Notes: generated from the letters alone by a model not told the origin. A stretch of 16,482 nucleotides of DNA from Flavimaricola sp. (GCA_023300365.1 JALZWD010000386.1:1-16482), one strand, 5' to 3'; counted from the stretch's first letter, positions 6,338 through 14,211 are shown. Translations and numbers: made by a program.

Positions 6338-7807
6338 TTAGTTCCAGCTGACGCCCGTTAGATCAACCGAGGCCGTTGGTTGATTGAGCCAGAGGCCCTC
6401 AATGTCTGCTTTGGCCACAGTGGCGATCGCCAATTCAAACAGATAGCCATTCACATAGTTTTCCGAGATATGGCGTTGTGCGTCATGCAAGAGCGCTGTG
6501 CGACCTGCCGGATCGGTGGTGGCATTCAGCGCGTCCATGATCGCCACAAAGGCCGGATCGCCATATTGGAAATAGTAATCGGGGTTGGCATAGATGCCGA
6601 TATCCATTGGTTCGGTGTGCGACACGATTGTCAGGCCGTAGTCTTTGTTGCCAAACACCTCTTCGAGCCACTGGGCCCATTCGACATTGCTGATCTCGGT
6701 TTCAATCCCAACTTGGCGCAGTTGGCTTGCGATGATCTCGCCGCCGCGCCGCGCATAGGAGGGGGGCGGCAATTTGAGCGTGGTGGTGAAGCCATCGGCA
6801 AACCCGGCCTCGGCCAGCAGCGCACGGGCGCGGTCGGGATCATGGGGTGTGAGGCCAATCAAATCGAGGTAGTCGGGGTTGTGCGGCGCGAAATGCGTGC
6901 CGATGGGGGTGCCTTGGCCGAACATGGCGCCGTCGATGATGGCCTGGCGGTCAATCGCCAGTGACACGGCCTGGCGGACCAACGGATTATCAAACGGGGC
7001 CATGCCGTTGTTCATCGCAAGGATCGTCTCGCCTTCGGTATTGCCCGAGAGGACCTGAAACCGTGGGTCGGCCTCAAACTGTGGCAGGTTTTCGGGCGCG
7101 GGGAAGCCCACGAAGGCGTCAACGTCCTCGGCCATCACAGCGGCGAAGGCGGCCGTGGGATCGGAGATAAACCGGAAGGTTGCGGACGCCAGCGCGGGGG
7201 CTGTGCCCCAATAGGCGTCGTTGCGGCGCATCTCGATGCGGTCGCCTTGGACCCACTCGTCAAACACGAATGCCCCGGTGCCGATGGGCTGGCTGGCGAT
7301 GGTGTCGATGGATTCTGGCGCCACGATGACAGCGTCGCCCCAAGCCATGTTAAACAAGAACATGCCGTTGGGGCCATCAAGCGTGACTTGGACGGTGAGG
7401 GGATCGACTACGGTGACATCGGTGATGCCGGCAAAGAGGCCCTTTTGGGCGTTGGTGCTGTCCTCGGCGCGCGCGCGGTCGAGGGAGAATTTCACGTCGT
7501 TTGCGTCCATCGTGGTGCCATCATGGAAGGTGACGCCATCGTGCAGGGTAAAGGTATAGACGGTGCCGTCGTCGGAGATCTGCCAGCTTTGGGCAAGGCC
7601 GGGCACAACCGAGCCGTCGGCCATGAAGCGTGTGAGGCCCTCAAAGACGTTGGAATAGAGCACGCTGTCGATGGCTTGGGCGGCGCCGCCGGTGGGATCA
7701 AGGTTGGGTGGCTCAAGCTGAATGGCGACGGTGATGCTGTCTTGGGCGGTGGCCATTCCGGCGGTGAGGGCCAGAAGGCTGGCTGTGAGTGTGGTCCGGA
7801 TTGTCAT
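6338..7807 (-). CDS. ABC transporter substrate-binding protein, family 5 (peptide/nickel type)
   Basis: 489 residues from ATG 7807. This start is favoured by AAGGGGA about 8 bases upstream and by the signal peptide MTIRTTLTASLLALTAGMATAQ, cleaved before DSITV. An in-frame ATG at 7840 would add 11 residues before it. The mature protein has SBP_bac_5 signatures: LEPPNLDPTGGAAQAIDSVL at the start, NVFEGLTRF, VPGLAQSWQISDDGTVYTF and LHDGVTFHDGT, NDVKFSLDRA, VRQAVSLAIDRQAII in the middle and LLAEAGFADGF in domain III. It binds a peptide or similar oligomeric solute in the periplasm and hands it to a DppBC-type permease. The M20 deacylase gene lies upstream on the same strand (197-base gap). No permease gene follows directly: the next DppB-like gene on this strand is 5.7 kb further on. 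Confidence 0.93.
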   Translation of the reverse strand: MTIRTTLTASLLALTAGMATAQDSITVAIQLEPPNLDPTGGAAQAIDSVLYSNVFEGLTRFMADGSVVPGLAQSWQISDDGTVYTFTLHDGVTFHDGTTMDANDVKFSLDRARAEDSTNAQKGLFAGITDVTVVDPLTVQVTLDGPNGMFLFNMAWGDAVIVAPESIDTIASQPIGTGAFVFDEWVQGDRIEMRRNDAYWGTAPALASATFRFISDPTAAFAAVMAEDVDAFVGFPAPENLPQFEADPRFQVLSGNTEGETILAMNNGMAPFDNPLVRQAVSLAIDRQAIIDGAMFGQGTPIGTHFAPHNPDYLDLIGLTPHDPDRARALLAEAGFADGFTTTLKLPPPSYARRGGEIIASQLRQVGIETEISNVEWAQWLEEVFGNKDYGLTIVSHTEPMDIGIYANPDYYFQYGDPAFVAIMDALNATTDPAGRTALLHDAQRHISENYVNGYLFELAIATVAKADIEGLWLNQPTASVDLTGVSWN

Positions 7808-7873
7808 GGTGCGGGTCCCCTTGATTGCTTTGCGTGGCATTGTCGCGGGGGTTTGGCGGATTGGCAAGGCTGG

Positions 7874-8003
7874 TGGCCGCCGGGACGCCGCTCGTGGCCG
7901 AACGCCACGTCGCCCCGCCCGCCGTCCCGTAGCGGCCCACCCGCAGGTGTGGCCCGCGGGGTTGGTGCGGGATGCCTCCGGCGGGAGTGTTTGGCCAAAA
8001 GAA
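7874..8003 (+). repeat. Dispersed intergenic repeat, copy 1
   Basis: About 130 bases that align over their whole length with 14077-14196. Shared blocks are GTGGCCGYCKGGACGCCGCT (7873-7892), an exact 15-base TCGCCCCGCCCGCCG (7910-7924), and a tail GAGTGTTTGGCCAAAAGAA (7985-8003) like the other copy's GAGTATTTTTGGCAAGATGA. The centre is diverged but still folds: GGCC-CAC (7934-7940) pairs with GTG-T-GGCC (7947-7954). The copy ends one base before the stop codon of the minus-strand M20 gene and fills most of the gap to the solute-binding gene. The tail resembles a GGCGGGAGTATTTTTGGC-type motif that I recall as common between genes in roseobacters. Confidence 0.6.
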
Positions 8004-8004
8004 A

Positions 8005-9282
8005 TTAAGGGGTGTCGGTTAACAGCGTTTGCAGTGCTTTGCCCATGACTTTTGCGCTGTCGATCATATCGTCGACGCCGATCCATTCGTCGGGTTTGTG
8101 GGCAAGTTCGAGGATGCCGGGGCCGTAGGCGATGCAGTTCTTGAGTTTGCCGATGCGGTCGATGTGTTTTTGATCGTAGGTGCCCGGCGAGGCCACGAAT
8201 TGCGCGGGTTTGCCAAGCACATTTTCGATCGCTTTGGCCACGGTTTGCACCACGGGGGCCTGTTTGTCCGTCATCGACGGGAGCACGTGGTTTAGGTCGC
8301 GTAGGGCGTAGTTGAATTTGGGGCGGTCTGATTTGAGGTCTTCGAGCAAGCCCTCGACTTCGCGTTTGACGTCTTCGAGCGGTTCTTCGACGAGGAAGCG
8401 GCGGTCGATGACGATGCGGCAACTGTCGGGGACGCAGTGCGAGGGCAGGGCGGTGCTGTCGGCCAATTGTTCGGCCTGACCGCCGTGGATGGAGTTGATG
8501 TTCATGGTGGACGACCGTGCGCCTTCTGGCACGACGGGCATGTCGGTGCGGCGGGCGGCCATGGCGGGGTAGAGGTCGGTCTCGAATTTGTCGATCACGG
8601 CCGACATATGACGCACAGCACAATCGCCCAAGAAGGGCATCGAGCCGTGGGCGATTTCGCCGAATGTTTCGATTTCGGCCCACCAGCCGCCGCGGTGGCC
8701 CAGACAGACGCGGTCTTTGTTCAGCGGTTCGGGGATGATGACGTGCTGGACCTTGTCAGGCGAGAAATGGCCGTGTTCTGCCAGATAGGCGACGCCCCCG
8801 TAGCCGCCGGATTCTTCGTCCGCTGTGCCGCTGATTTCAATCGCGCCGGAGAAATTGGGGTGCGTTTGAATGAAGGCTTCGGCGGCGATGATGGAGGCCG
8901 CGAGGCCGCCTTTCATGTCGCATGCGCCGCGTCCGTAGATTTTGCCGTCGTCGAGTTCTCCGCCAAAGGGATCACGGGTCCAGCCGAGACCGACATCGAC
9001 GACATCGGTGTGGCTGTTGAAATGTACGCAGTCGCCACAATGGGCGCCATCGCGCCGCGCGATGATGTTCCATCGGGGGTATTTTGCGCTGTCGCCCGGT
9101 GTGCCGTGGGCGCGGATGAGCTGGGTCTCGAAGCCTGCGCCACGCAGGCGTTTGTCGAGGAATTCACAAATCGCGCGGTAGTTCTCGCCCGGTGGATTGA
9201 GCGTGGGGATGCGGATCAGATCCTGTGTCAGTTGGATCAGGTCGTCGCGGCGGGATGTGATGGCGGTGTTGAGATCGGTCAT
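8005..9282 (-). CDS. M20-family ArgE/DapE-type deacylase/peptidase
   Basis: 425 residues, typical length for the ArgE/DapE/CPG2 branch of M20 metallopeptidases. The two-metal site is complete: H91 in FNSHTDVVDVG with acid D93, D122 in GRGACDMKGG, E156-E157 in TADEESGG (E156 as general base, E157 as ligand), E185 in IIPEP and H395 in ELAHKPDEW. The dimerisation insert spans roughly 200-310 (from GWWAEIETFGEIAHGSMPF onward). It is cytosolic, with no signal. Enzymes of this family cleave N-acyl groups from amino acids or split small peptides; specificity cannot be read here. The gene precedes a peptide-type solute-binding protein gene and follows the response regulator gene on the same strand, so it probably processes what that transporter imports. 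The ribosome site is poor. Confidence 0.92.
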   Translation of the reverse strand: MTDLNTAITSRRDDLIQLTQDLIRIPTLNPPGENYRAICEFLDKRLRGAGFETQLIRAHGTPGDSAKYPRWNIIARRDGAHCGDCVHFNSHTDVVDVGLGWTRDPFGGELDDGKIYGRGACDMKGGLAASIIAAEAFIQTHPNFSGAIEISGTADEESGGYGGVAYLAEHGHFSPDKVQHVIIPEPLNKDRVCLGHRGGWWAEIETFGEIAHGSMPFLGDCAVRHMSAVIDKFETDLYPAMAARRTDMPVVPEGARSSTMNINSIHGGQAEQLADSTALPSHCVPDSCRIVIDRRFLVEEPLEDVKREVEGLLEDLKSDRPKFNYALRDLNHVLPSMTDKQAPVVQTVAKAIENVLGKPAQFVASPGTYDQKHIDRIGKLKNCIAYGPGILELAHKPDEWIGVDDMIDSAKVMGKALQTLLTDTP

Positions 9283-9303
9283 GAAAGGAGCCTAGAGTCC
9301 AAG

Positions 9304-9328
9304 CCGAAAAGTGGGAACCGGTTTTCGG
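9304..9328. repeat. REP-like hairpin repeat between regulator and deacylase genes
   Basis: CCGAAAA (9304-9310) and TTTTCGG (9322-9328) form a 7-bp stem around GTGGGAACCGG. The whole unit, with the following GATAATCTTGCGC, looks like the short palindromic element (AAAAGTGGGAACCGGTTTTCGG type) that I recall as abundant between genes in many alphaproteobacteria. It fills the centre of the 79-base gap after the response regulator stop and could end or process the upstream message. Repeat status is from memory, since only one copy is in this window. Confidence 0.55.
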
Positions 9329-9361
9329 ATAATCTTGCGCGACCAAAATTTTCCAACCTCA

Positions 9362-10057
9362 TTATTCAATGTCGGCGATGAAGATATAGCCCGCGCCGTA
9401 AATGGTTTTGATAATCTGCGGGTTGTTGGGATCATCGCGCAATTTTGAGCGCAGGCGCGAGACGCGCACGTCGATGGCGCGGTCGTAGTTGTCGGCGGCG
9501 ATATCGCCCAGATAATCGAGCATTTGGTCGCGTGTGATCAGGCGGTTGGGGGAGGTGACGAAGAGGCGCAACACGCGGGCTTCGGCGAAGGAGAGGCGGT
9601 CAACATGGCCGTCCTTTGCCGTTAGCAAGTGTTGATCAAGGTCGGCCGTCCAGCCGTGGAAGCGGAAGGTGGTGGCGGTGTCGGGCGTGGTGCGGCCCCG
9701 GCGGATCAGGGCCTTGGCGCGTGCGACCACCTCGGCGACCTCGAAGGGTTTGGTGATGTAGTCATCTGCGCCGAGTTCGAGACCGACGATCTTGTCCGAG
9801 AGGGAGGCACGGCCCGAGATGATCAGGATCGCGGCCCCGGTTTCTGAGGCCATGCGGGCGACGACGCCGAGGCCGTCTTTGTCGGGCAATCCAAGGTCGA
9901 TGATGCAAAGATCAGGCGAGATTGAGGGGATCGCGCGTTCAAACTCGGTGGCGCGGGCAAAGGATTGGGTGGCGAACCCCGCCTCTTGCAACGCGTCTTG
10001 CAGCAGGTCGCGGATTTCGCGTGTGTCGTCGAGGATCGTGGCAAGGGGTTGGGTCAT
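9362..10057 (-). CDS. OmpR/PhoB-type response regulator
   Basis: 231 residues. The receiver domain (about 5-115) has the acidic pair D10-D11, phospho-acceptor D54 in CIIDLGLPD, S81 as switch residue in IIISGRAS and K103 in YITKPFE. The C-terminal winged-helix DNA-binding domain (about 130-228) shows LSFAEARVLRLFVTSPNRLITRDQMLDYL, then DNYDRAIDVRVSRLRSKL and the closing KTIYGAGYIFIADIE hairpin. Its ATG overlaps the stop of the kinase gene by ATGA, which implies translational coupling and cognate pairing. Likely targets are the divergent acyl-CoA ligase operon and/or the deacylase and solute-binding genes directly downstream. Nothing in the sequence decides between them. Confidence 0.95.
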   Translation of the reverse strand: MTQPLATILDDTREIRDLLQDALQEAGFATQSFARATEFERAIPSISPDLCIIDLGLPDKDGLGVVARMASETGAAILIISGRASLSDKIVGLELGADDYITKPFEVAEVVARAKALIRRGRTTPDTATTFRFHGWTADLDQHLLTAKDGHVDRLSFAEARVLRLFVTSPNRLITRDQMLDYLGDIAADNYDRAIDVRVSRLRSKLRDDPNNPQIIKTIYGAGYIFIADIE

Positions 10058-11961
10058 GTTGCGAGCGCCCGTTCAAGTGTGGTGACGTCGAAAGGTTTGC
10101 GCAGGACCGTGTAAGACTGAGCCGCCTTTTGGTGGATTGGATCGGTGGTGGGAAGGCCTGTGATCACGGTGATGGGGACGGTATTGCCAGCGTTGCGGAT
10201 TGCGGTGGCAAGATCGAGGCCGGTGCTTTGATCCTCGAGCATCAGGTCGGTGACGACATGGGTTATGTCGGGCATTCGCGCCAGCTTGGCGGCCTCGGAG
10301 GCGCATGTGGCCTCGATCACGGTGTGGCCCATGCGGCGCAAATAGCCGCGCAGGGTTTCGCGGATTTCGAGCGTGTCTTCGACAAGGAGCACGAGGCCGG
10401 GTTTGGTGGGTTGCGTGGCCTCGTAGGGGATTTTGATCGAGACCACGGCACCGCCCGCAGGCGCATTGGCGAGGCGGATTGAGCCGTCTGATGACTTGGC
10501 GAAATCAAACGCGGTTGAGAGGCCAAGGCCACGGCCCAGCGTACCGCTTTTGGAGGTGTAAAACGGCGTGAGCGCGTTTTTCAAGGCGTGGTCGGAGAAG
10601 CCGGGGCCTGTGTCGGTCACTTGGAGGATGAGGTGTGCGCCCGATTGCTCAGAGAGGGTGACGGTGATGTTGCCGGTGCCTTCCATCGCCTCGACGGCGT
10701 TAAGCACAAGGTTGAGCAGGGCGTCTTGGGCGAAGCCTGCATCAAACATCAGGTGTGTGTCAGGGGCGGTGTTGGTGATCGTGAGGGTGATCGGGTCGGG
10801 CACCGCGGCTTGGGCCAGTTGGGTAAAGCTTTGTGTGAAATCGGCCATATCGACGGGCTGGATTGTTAGCGTGCGCTGGGCGTCGATCTGGGACAAACCG
10901 TCGAGCAGGACACCGCCACGTAGGGCGGCGGATTTGATGGTGGCGCTGATTTTGGCGAGCTCTGGGGGCAGGTTGGCGGCATCGAGACGGGATTGTTGGC
11001 CAAGAATGATGGTGAGCAGGTTGGAAAAATCATGGGCGAGGCCGCTGGTGAGTTGGGCGGCCAATTCACGTCGGCGCGAATGGGTAAGGGCGGTGCGGGC
11101 GCGGGCCTCTTCGGTGACGTCCATCGACAACAGATACACGCCGATCACCTCGCCGCGGGCGATGTCGGGCGTGAAGGCGATGCGGATGTGGTTGCCGTTG
11201 CTGGTTTCAAACTCGTGCACGGGCGCCGCCCCTGCGAGGGCGCGCGCGAAAGCTTGGGTGATATGTCCAAAGACCTCATCGCCCAAGGCGTCTTGCATGT
11301 GTTTGCCAACCACATCGTTCGAGCGGCCTTTGATGACCGTATCAAGCTTGCGGTTTGAATAGGTATAGACGCCATCGGTGCCAACCCGTGCGACATGTGC
11401 GGGGATCATCGAGTTGGTGAGGTTGAGCCTGTCTTGGCTGATCGTGAGATCGTGTTTGGCCTTTTCTAATGCCGTCACAGTGGCCGTCAGGGCGCGGTTG
11501 GTTTGGGAAAGTTCTTCGGAGCGCGCAAGCAGCGTATCGGACAGGTTGCCCGCGCGGTCGCGCAGCAGGGCCTCTTGGCGTTTCACTTCGGTAATGTCGG
11601 AATAAACGGCGACCCAGCCGCCTTGGCGCAGAGGGCTTCCTTCGACGGCGATGGTGGTGCCGTTGGCGCGTGTGCGCTCAAAGTAATGCGGCTCAAAGGT
11701 GCGGGCTTGGGCGATGCGCAGGGCCACGAACTCTTCGATATCGCCCACATCGCCGTAATCGCCGCGTGTGGCCAAATGACGAATCGTTTCCTCAAAACTG
11801 GCGCCCGGTGTGACCAGTGCGTCGGGCAGGTCGAACAGCTTTTGCATTTGCAGGTTGGCGAGGACCAGCCGCAAATCGCGATCAAAGATCGACATGGCCT
11901 GTTTGATCAGGTTCAGGCCCGCGACTGTCATGCTTTGGGTTTCAAGGTCGGAACGGCTCAT
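10054..11961 (-). CDS. Hybrid sensor histidine kinase with PAS domains and C-terminal receiver
   Basis: 635 residues with no membrane segment, so this is a cytosolic sensor. Order: a PAS_7-type domain (about 14-126, LNLIKQAMSIFDRDLRLVLAN start), a coiled coil (about 130-180), a second PAS domain (about 180-285, YTYSNRKLDTVIKGRSNDVVGK), a HisKA region with phospho-accepting H310 in GLAHDFSNLL, and a HATPase with N box LLNLVLNAVEAM (415-426), G1 DTGPGFS (450-456) and G2 GRGLGLS (476-482). Last is a receiver domain (about 521-635) with acidic E528-D529, acceptor D572 in VVTDLMLED and K622 in LRKPFD. The following gene is its response regulator. With an internal receiver and no HPt domain in view, the phosphate route is either direct H310 to regulator D54 or modulated by D572. 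The signal is unknown; the neighbours suggest a carboxylate/acyl-CoA or peptide cue. Divergent from the acyl-CoA ligase gene, with 164 bases between starts. Confidence 0.94.
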   Translation of the reverse strand: MSRSDLETQSMTVAGLNLIKQAMSIFDRDLRLVLANLQMQKLFDLPDALVTPGASFEETIRHLATRGDYGDVGDIEEFVALRIAQARTFEPHYFERTRANGTTIAVEGSPLRQGGWVAVYSDITEVKRQEALLRDRAGNLSDTLLARSEELSQTNRALTATVTALEKAKHDLTISQDRLNLTNSMIPAHVARVGTDGVYTYSNRKLDTVIKGRSNDVVGKHMQDALGDEVFGHITQAFARALAGAAPVHEFETSNGNHIRIAFTPDIARGEVIGVYLLSMDVTEEARARTALTHSRRRELAAQLTSGLAHDFSNLLTIILGQQSRLDAANLPPELAKISATIKSAALRGGVLLDGLSQIDAQRTLTIQPVDMADFTQSFTQLAQAAVPDPITLTITNTAPDTHLMFDAGFAQDALLNLVLNAVEAMEGTGNITVTLSEQSGAHLILQVTDTGPGFSDHALKNALTPFYTSKSGTLGRGLGLSTAFDFAKSSDGSIRLANAPAGGAVVSIKIPYEATQPTKPGLVLLVEDTLEIRETLRGYLRRMGHTVIEATCASEAAKLARMPDITHVVTDLMLEDQSTGLDLATAIRNAGNTVPITVITGLPTTDPIHQKAAQSYTVLRKPFDVTTLERALAT

Positions 11962-12019
11962 ACCCTAGGCCTACGCGCTGGATCGGGGCTTGGCCAGAGA
12001 GGGGAGGGGGTTGGAAAGG

Positions 12020-12053
12020 TTTCGCAACATTCCCGAAATAGTTTTGCAAAACT
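12020..12053. promoter_or_regulatory. TTTGCAAA-type elements in the kinase/ligase divergent region
   Basis: AGTTTTGCAAAACT (12040-12053) is a perfect 14-base palindrome. A related TTTCGCAA lies at 12020-12027, exactly 22 bases (about two helical turns) before TTTTGCAA (12042-12049). The core matches the TTTGCAAA element that I recall for ScfR/RamB-family regulators of short-chain acyl-CoA metabolism (RamB, PccR). TTGCAA (12044-12049) with CATGCT (12068-12073) at 18 bases is a possible weak promoter for the ligase gene, so the site would overlap its -35. No such regulator gene is in this window. Confidence 0.45.
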
Positions 12054-12125
12054 GCGCGAACACAGTGCATGCTGTGGTTGCAGGTCTGCCGGAGAGTGGC
12101 TCGCACGATACGTTTGGGAGGATGT

Positions 12126-14075
12126 ATGACCATTTCGACACCGCAGTCGGTGCCCGCATTGTTGGCCCGAAATGTTGCGCAGTTTGGCGACAAACCAGCG
12201 TACCGCGAGAAAGAATATGGGATTTGGCAAAGCTGGACTTGGGCGCAAGCGGCGGCCGAGATTGACGCGCTTGCCACCGGATTGCTGACGCTTGGGGCCA
12301 ATGCGGGGGATCATATTGCGATTATTGGGCGCAACAGGCCGGCGATGTATTGGGGCATGGTGGCCGCGCAAAAGGCGGGTTGTGTGCCGGTGCCCTTGTA
12401 CCAAGACGCCGCTGCCGAAGAGGTGGCTTATGCGCTTGATCATTGCGGCGCGCGTTTTGCGATTGCGGGCGATCAAGAGCAAGTCGACAAGATCGCCGAT
12501 GTGCGCGAGGGCCTAACACAGCTTGAGCATGTGATTTACCTCGATGGGCGGGGTTTGCGGAAATATGACCATTCGGCAATGACGTCATATGCCGATGTGC
12601 AGGCCGCCGGACGTGCCAGTAATATGGCCGCCGAGATGGAGGCGCGTGTTGCCGCGCAGACCTATGATGACACGTGTGTGATGCTGTATACCAGTGGCAC
12701 GACAGGGCGGCCCAAGGGCGTGGTTTTGTCGAACCGCAATATTATCGAGACCTCAAAAAACTCATCAGAATTTGACCACCTGCGACCCGGTGATGAGACA
12801 GTGGCCTATTTGCCAATGGCCTGGGTGGGGGACTTTATTTTCTCTATCGGTCAGGCGATTTGGACGGGATTTTGTGTGAATTGCCCCGAGAGCGAACATA
12901 CGCTGGCCACGGACCTGCGCGAGATTGGGCCGACGTATTATTTCGCACCACCGCGTGTGTTTGAGAACCAGCTGACCCAAGTGATGATCCGGATGGAAGA
13001 CGCGGGGCGCGTCAAAAAATGGTTGTTTGATCGGTTTATGGCGACGGCGAAACGCGTGGGCCCTGCGATGCTGGATGGCACATCCGTCGGCCTGTTGGAC
13101 CGTTTGAAATACGCGCTGGGCGATGTGCTGGTTTATGGGCCGCTTAAGAATACGCTGGGGTTTAGCCGCATTCGCGTGGGCTATACCGCAGGCGAGGCCA
13201 TTGGGCCGGAGATTTTCGATTTTTACCGCTCGTTGGGGATTAACCTTAAACAGCTTTATGGTCAGACCGAGGCCAGTGTTTTCATCACGCAACAGCCCGA
13301 TGGCGAGGTGCGCGGCGATACGGTTGGCGTGGCGTCGCCCGGAGTGGAGCTGAAGATCGCGGAGAATGGCGAGGTTTTCTACCGCTCGCCGGGCACATTC
13401 GTTGAGTATTACAAAAACGCTGAAAGCACCGCCGATACCAAGGACCCCGAAGGATGGGTTGCCACGGGAGATGCGGGGTTTGTCGAGGAAGGCTCAGGGC
13501 ATTTGCGGATCATCGACCGCGCCAAGGACGTGGGCAAAATGGCGGATGGATCGCTGTTTGCGCCGAAATACGTTGAGAACAAGCTGAAGTTCTTTCCCAA
13601 CGTCCTTGAGGCGGTGATGTTTGGGAATGGCCGCGAGGAATGCACGGCGTTTTTGAACATTGATCTGACGGCTGTGGGCAATTGGGCCGAGCGGAACAAT
13701 ATTGCTTATGCGTCCTATCAAGAGCTGGCGGGGCATCCGCAGGTTTTGGAGACGCTGCGGGCCCATGTGGAGGAAGTGAACCGCTCTGTCGCCGCCGATC
13801 CGATGTTGGCGGGATGTCAGGTGTATCGGTTTCTTGTTTTGCACAAACAGCTTGATGCGGATGACGGCGAGTTGACGCGAACCCAAAAGGTGCGGCGCAA
13901 GATCATTGAAGAGAAGTTCGGGGATTTGATTGGCGCGTTGTATGACGGATCGGGCGAGATCTATACCGAGACCGAAGTGACCTATGAGGATGGCCGCAAG
14001 GGGCAGATCACCGCGACGTTGCAGATTGTAGATGCGGCGGTGGCGCCCGTGGCCGCACGGATGGCAGCGCAATGA
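12126..14075 (+). CDS. Long-chain-type acyl-CoA ligase (AMP-binding synthetase)
   Basis: 649 residues from ATG 12126, with GGAGG four bases upstream. An in-frame ATG at 12069 is rejected because it lies inside the promoter region and has no ribosome site. ANL-superfamily motifs are complete: the phosphate loop YTSGTTGRPKG (188-198), LPMAWVGDF (229-237), the adenine motif YGQTEAS (378-384), GWVATGDAG (443-451), the hinge IIDRAKDVGKMADGSLFAPKYVENKL (about 462-487) and the C-terminal LTRTQKVRRK with the catalytic-lysine region. Length and the IDRAKD hinge place it with the larger FadD15/ACSBG-like ligases rather than with acetyl-CoA synthetases. It activates a carboxylic acid with ATP and CoA, probably at the inner face of the membrane. 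First gene of an operon with Liv-type transporter genes, which suggests that it activates the imported acid. Confidence 0.95.
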   Translation: MTISTPQSVPALLARNVAQFGDKPAYREKEYGIWQSWTWAQAAAEIDALATGLLTLGANAGDHIAIIGRNRPAMYWGMVAAQKAGCVPVPLYQDAAAEEVAYALDHCGARFAIAGDQEQVDKIADVREGLTQLEHVIYLDGRGLRKYDHSAMTSYADVQAAGRASNMAAEMEARVAAQTYDDTCVMLYTSGTTGRPKGVVLSNRNIIETSKNSSEFDHLRPGDETVAYLPMAWVGDFIFSIGQAIWTGFCVNCPESEHTLATDLREIGPTYYFAPPRVFENQLTQVMIRMEDAGRVKKWLFDRFMATAKRVGPAMLDGTSVGLLDRLKYALGDVLVYGPLKNTLGFSRIRVGYTAGEAIGPEIFDFYRSLGINLKQLYGQTEASVFITQQPDGEVRGDTVGVASPGVELKIAENGEVFYRSPGTFVEYYKNAESTADTKDPEGWVATGDAGFVEEGSGHLRIIDRAKDVGKMADGSLFAPKYVENKLKFFPNVLEAVMFGNGREECTAFLNIDLTAVGNWAERNNIAYASYQELAGHPQVLETLRAHVEEVNRSVAADPMLAGCQVYRFLVLHKQLDADDGELTRTQKVRRKIIEEKFGDLIGALYDGSGEIYTETEVTYEDGRKGQITATLQIVDAAVAPVAARMAAQ

Positions 14076-14076
14076 G

Positions 14077-14196
14077 TGGCCGTCTGGACGCCGCTGGTGA
14101 CATGCGTCACCTCGCCCCGCCCGCCGACCCTTTGGGGCACCACACTTGTGGTGTGGGTTTTGGCGATGGTGCTGTGAGTATTTTTGGCAAGATGAG
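14077..14196 (+). repeat. Dispersed intergenic repeat, copy 2
   Basis: Counterpart of 7874-8003 in the same strand sense. It begins one base after the ligase stop codon and runs almost to the ribosome site of the LivG-like gene. It shares the blocks TGGCCGTCTGGACGCCGCT (14077-14095), the exact TCGCCCCGCCCGCCG (14112-14126) and a GAGTATTTTTGGCAAGATGA tail (14177-14196). Its centre has a different sequence but again forms a hairpin, CACCACA (14138-14144) with TGTGGTG (14147-14153), so structure seems kept while sequence changes. It may act as an intra-operon processing or stability element. Confidence 0.6.
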
Positions 14197-14211
14197 ACTG
14201 GGGGTTTGCGC

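Noticed and set aside
7808..8683. Open frame extending the solute-binding gene upstream by almost 300 codons.
   Set aside because: It crosses the intergenic repeat and overlaps the M20 gene in another frame on the same strand. The upstream part is arginine/proline-rich low-information sequence, while the true signal peptide and ribosome site begin at 7807.
8437..9381. Long open frame on the plus strand, opposite the M20 gene.
   Set aside because: It is a codon-bias shadow: valine/glycine/alanine-rich with no motif, and fully antisense to a gene with a complete metal site.
12069..12125. Earlier in-frame ATG for the acyl-CoA ligase.
   Set aside because: It lies at the predicted -10 with no ribosome site; GGAGG precedes ATG 12126, where the family similarity begins.
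14146..14211. Upstream extension of the LivG-like frame.
   Set aside because: It would translate the intergenic repeat into a tryptophan/cysteine-rich peptide; ATG 14212 has a ribosome site.
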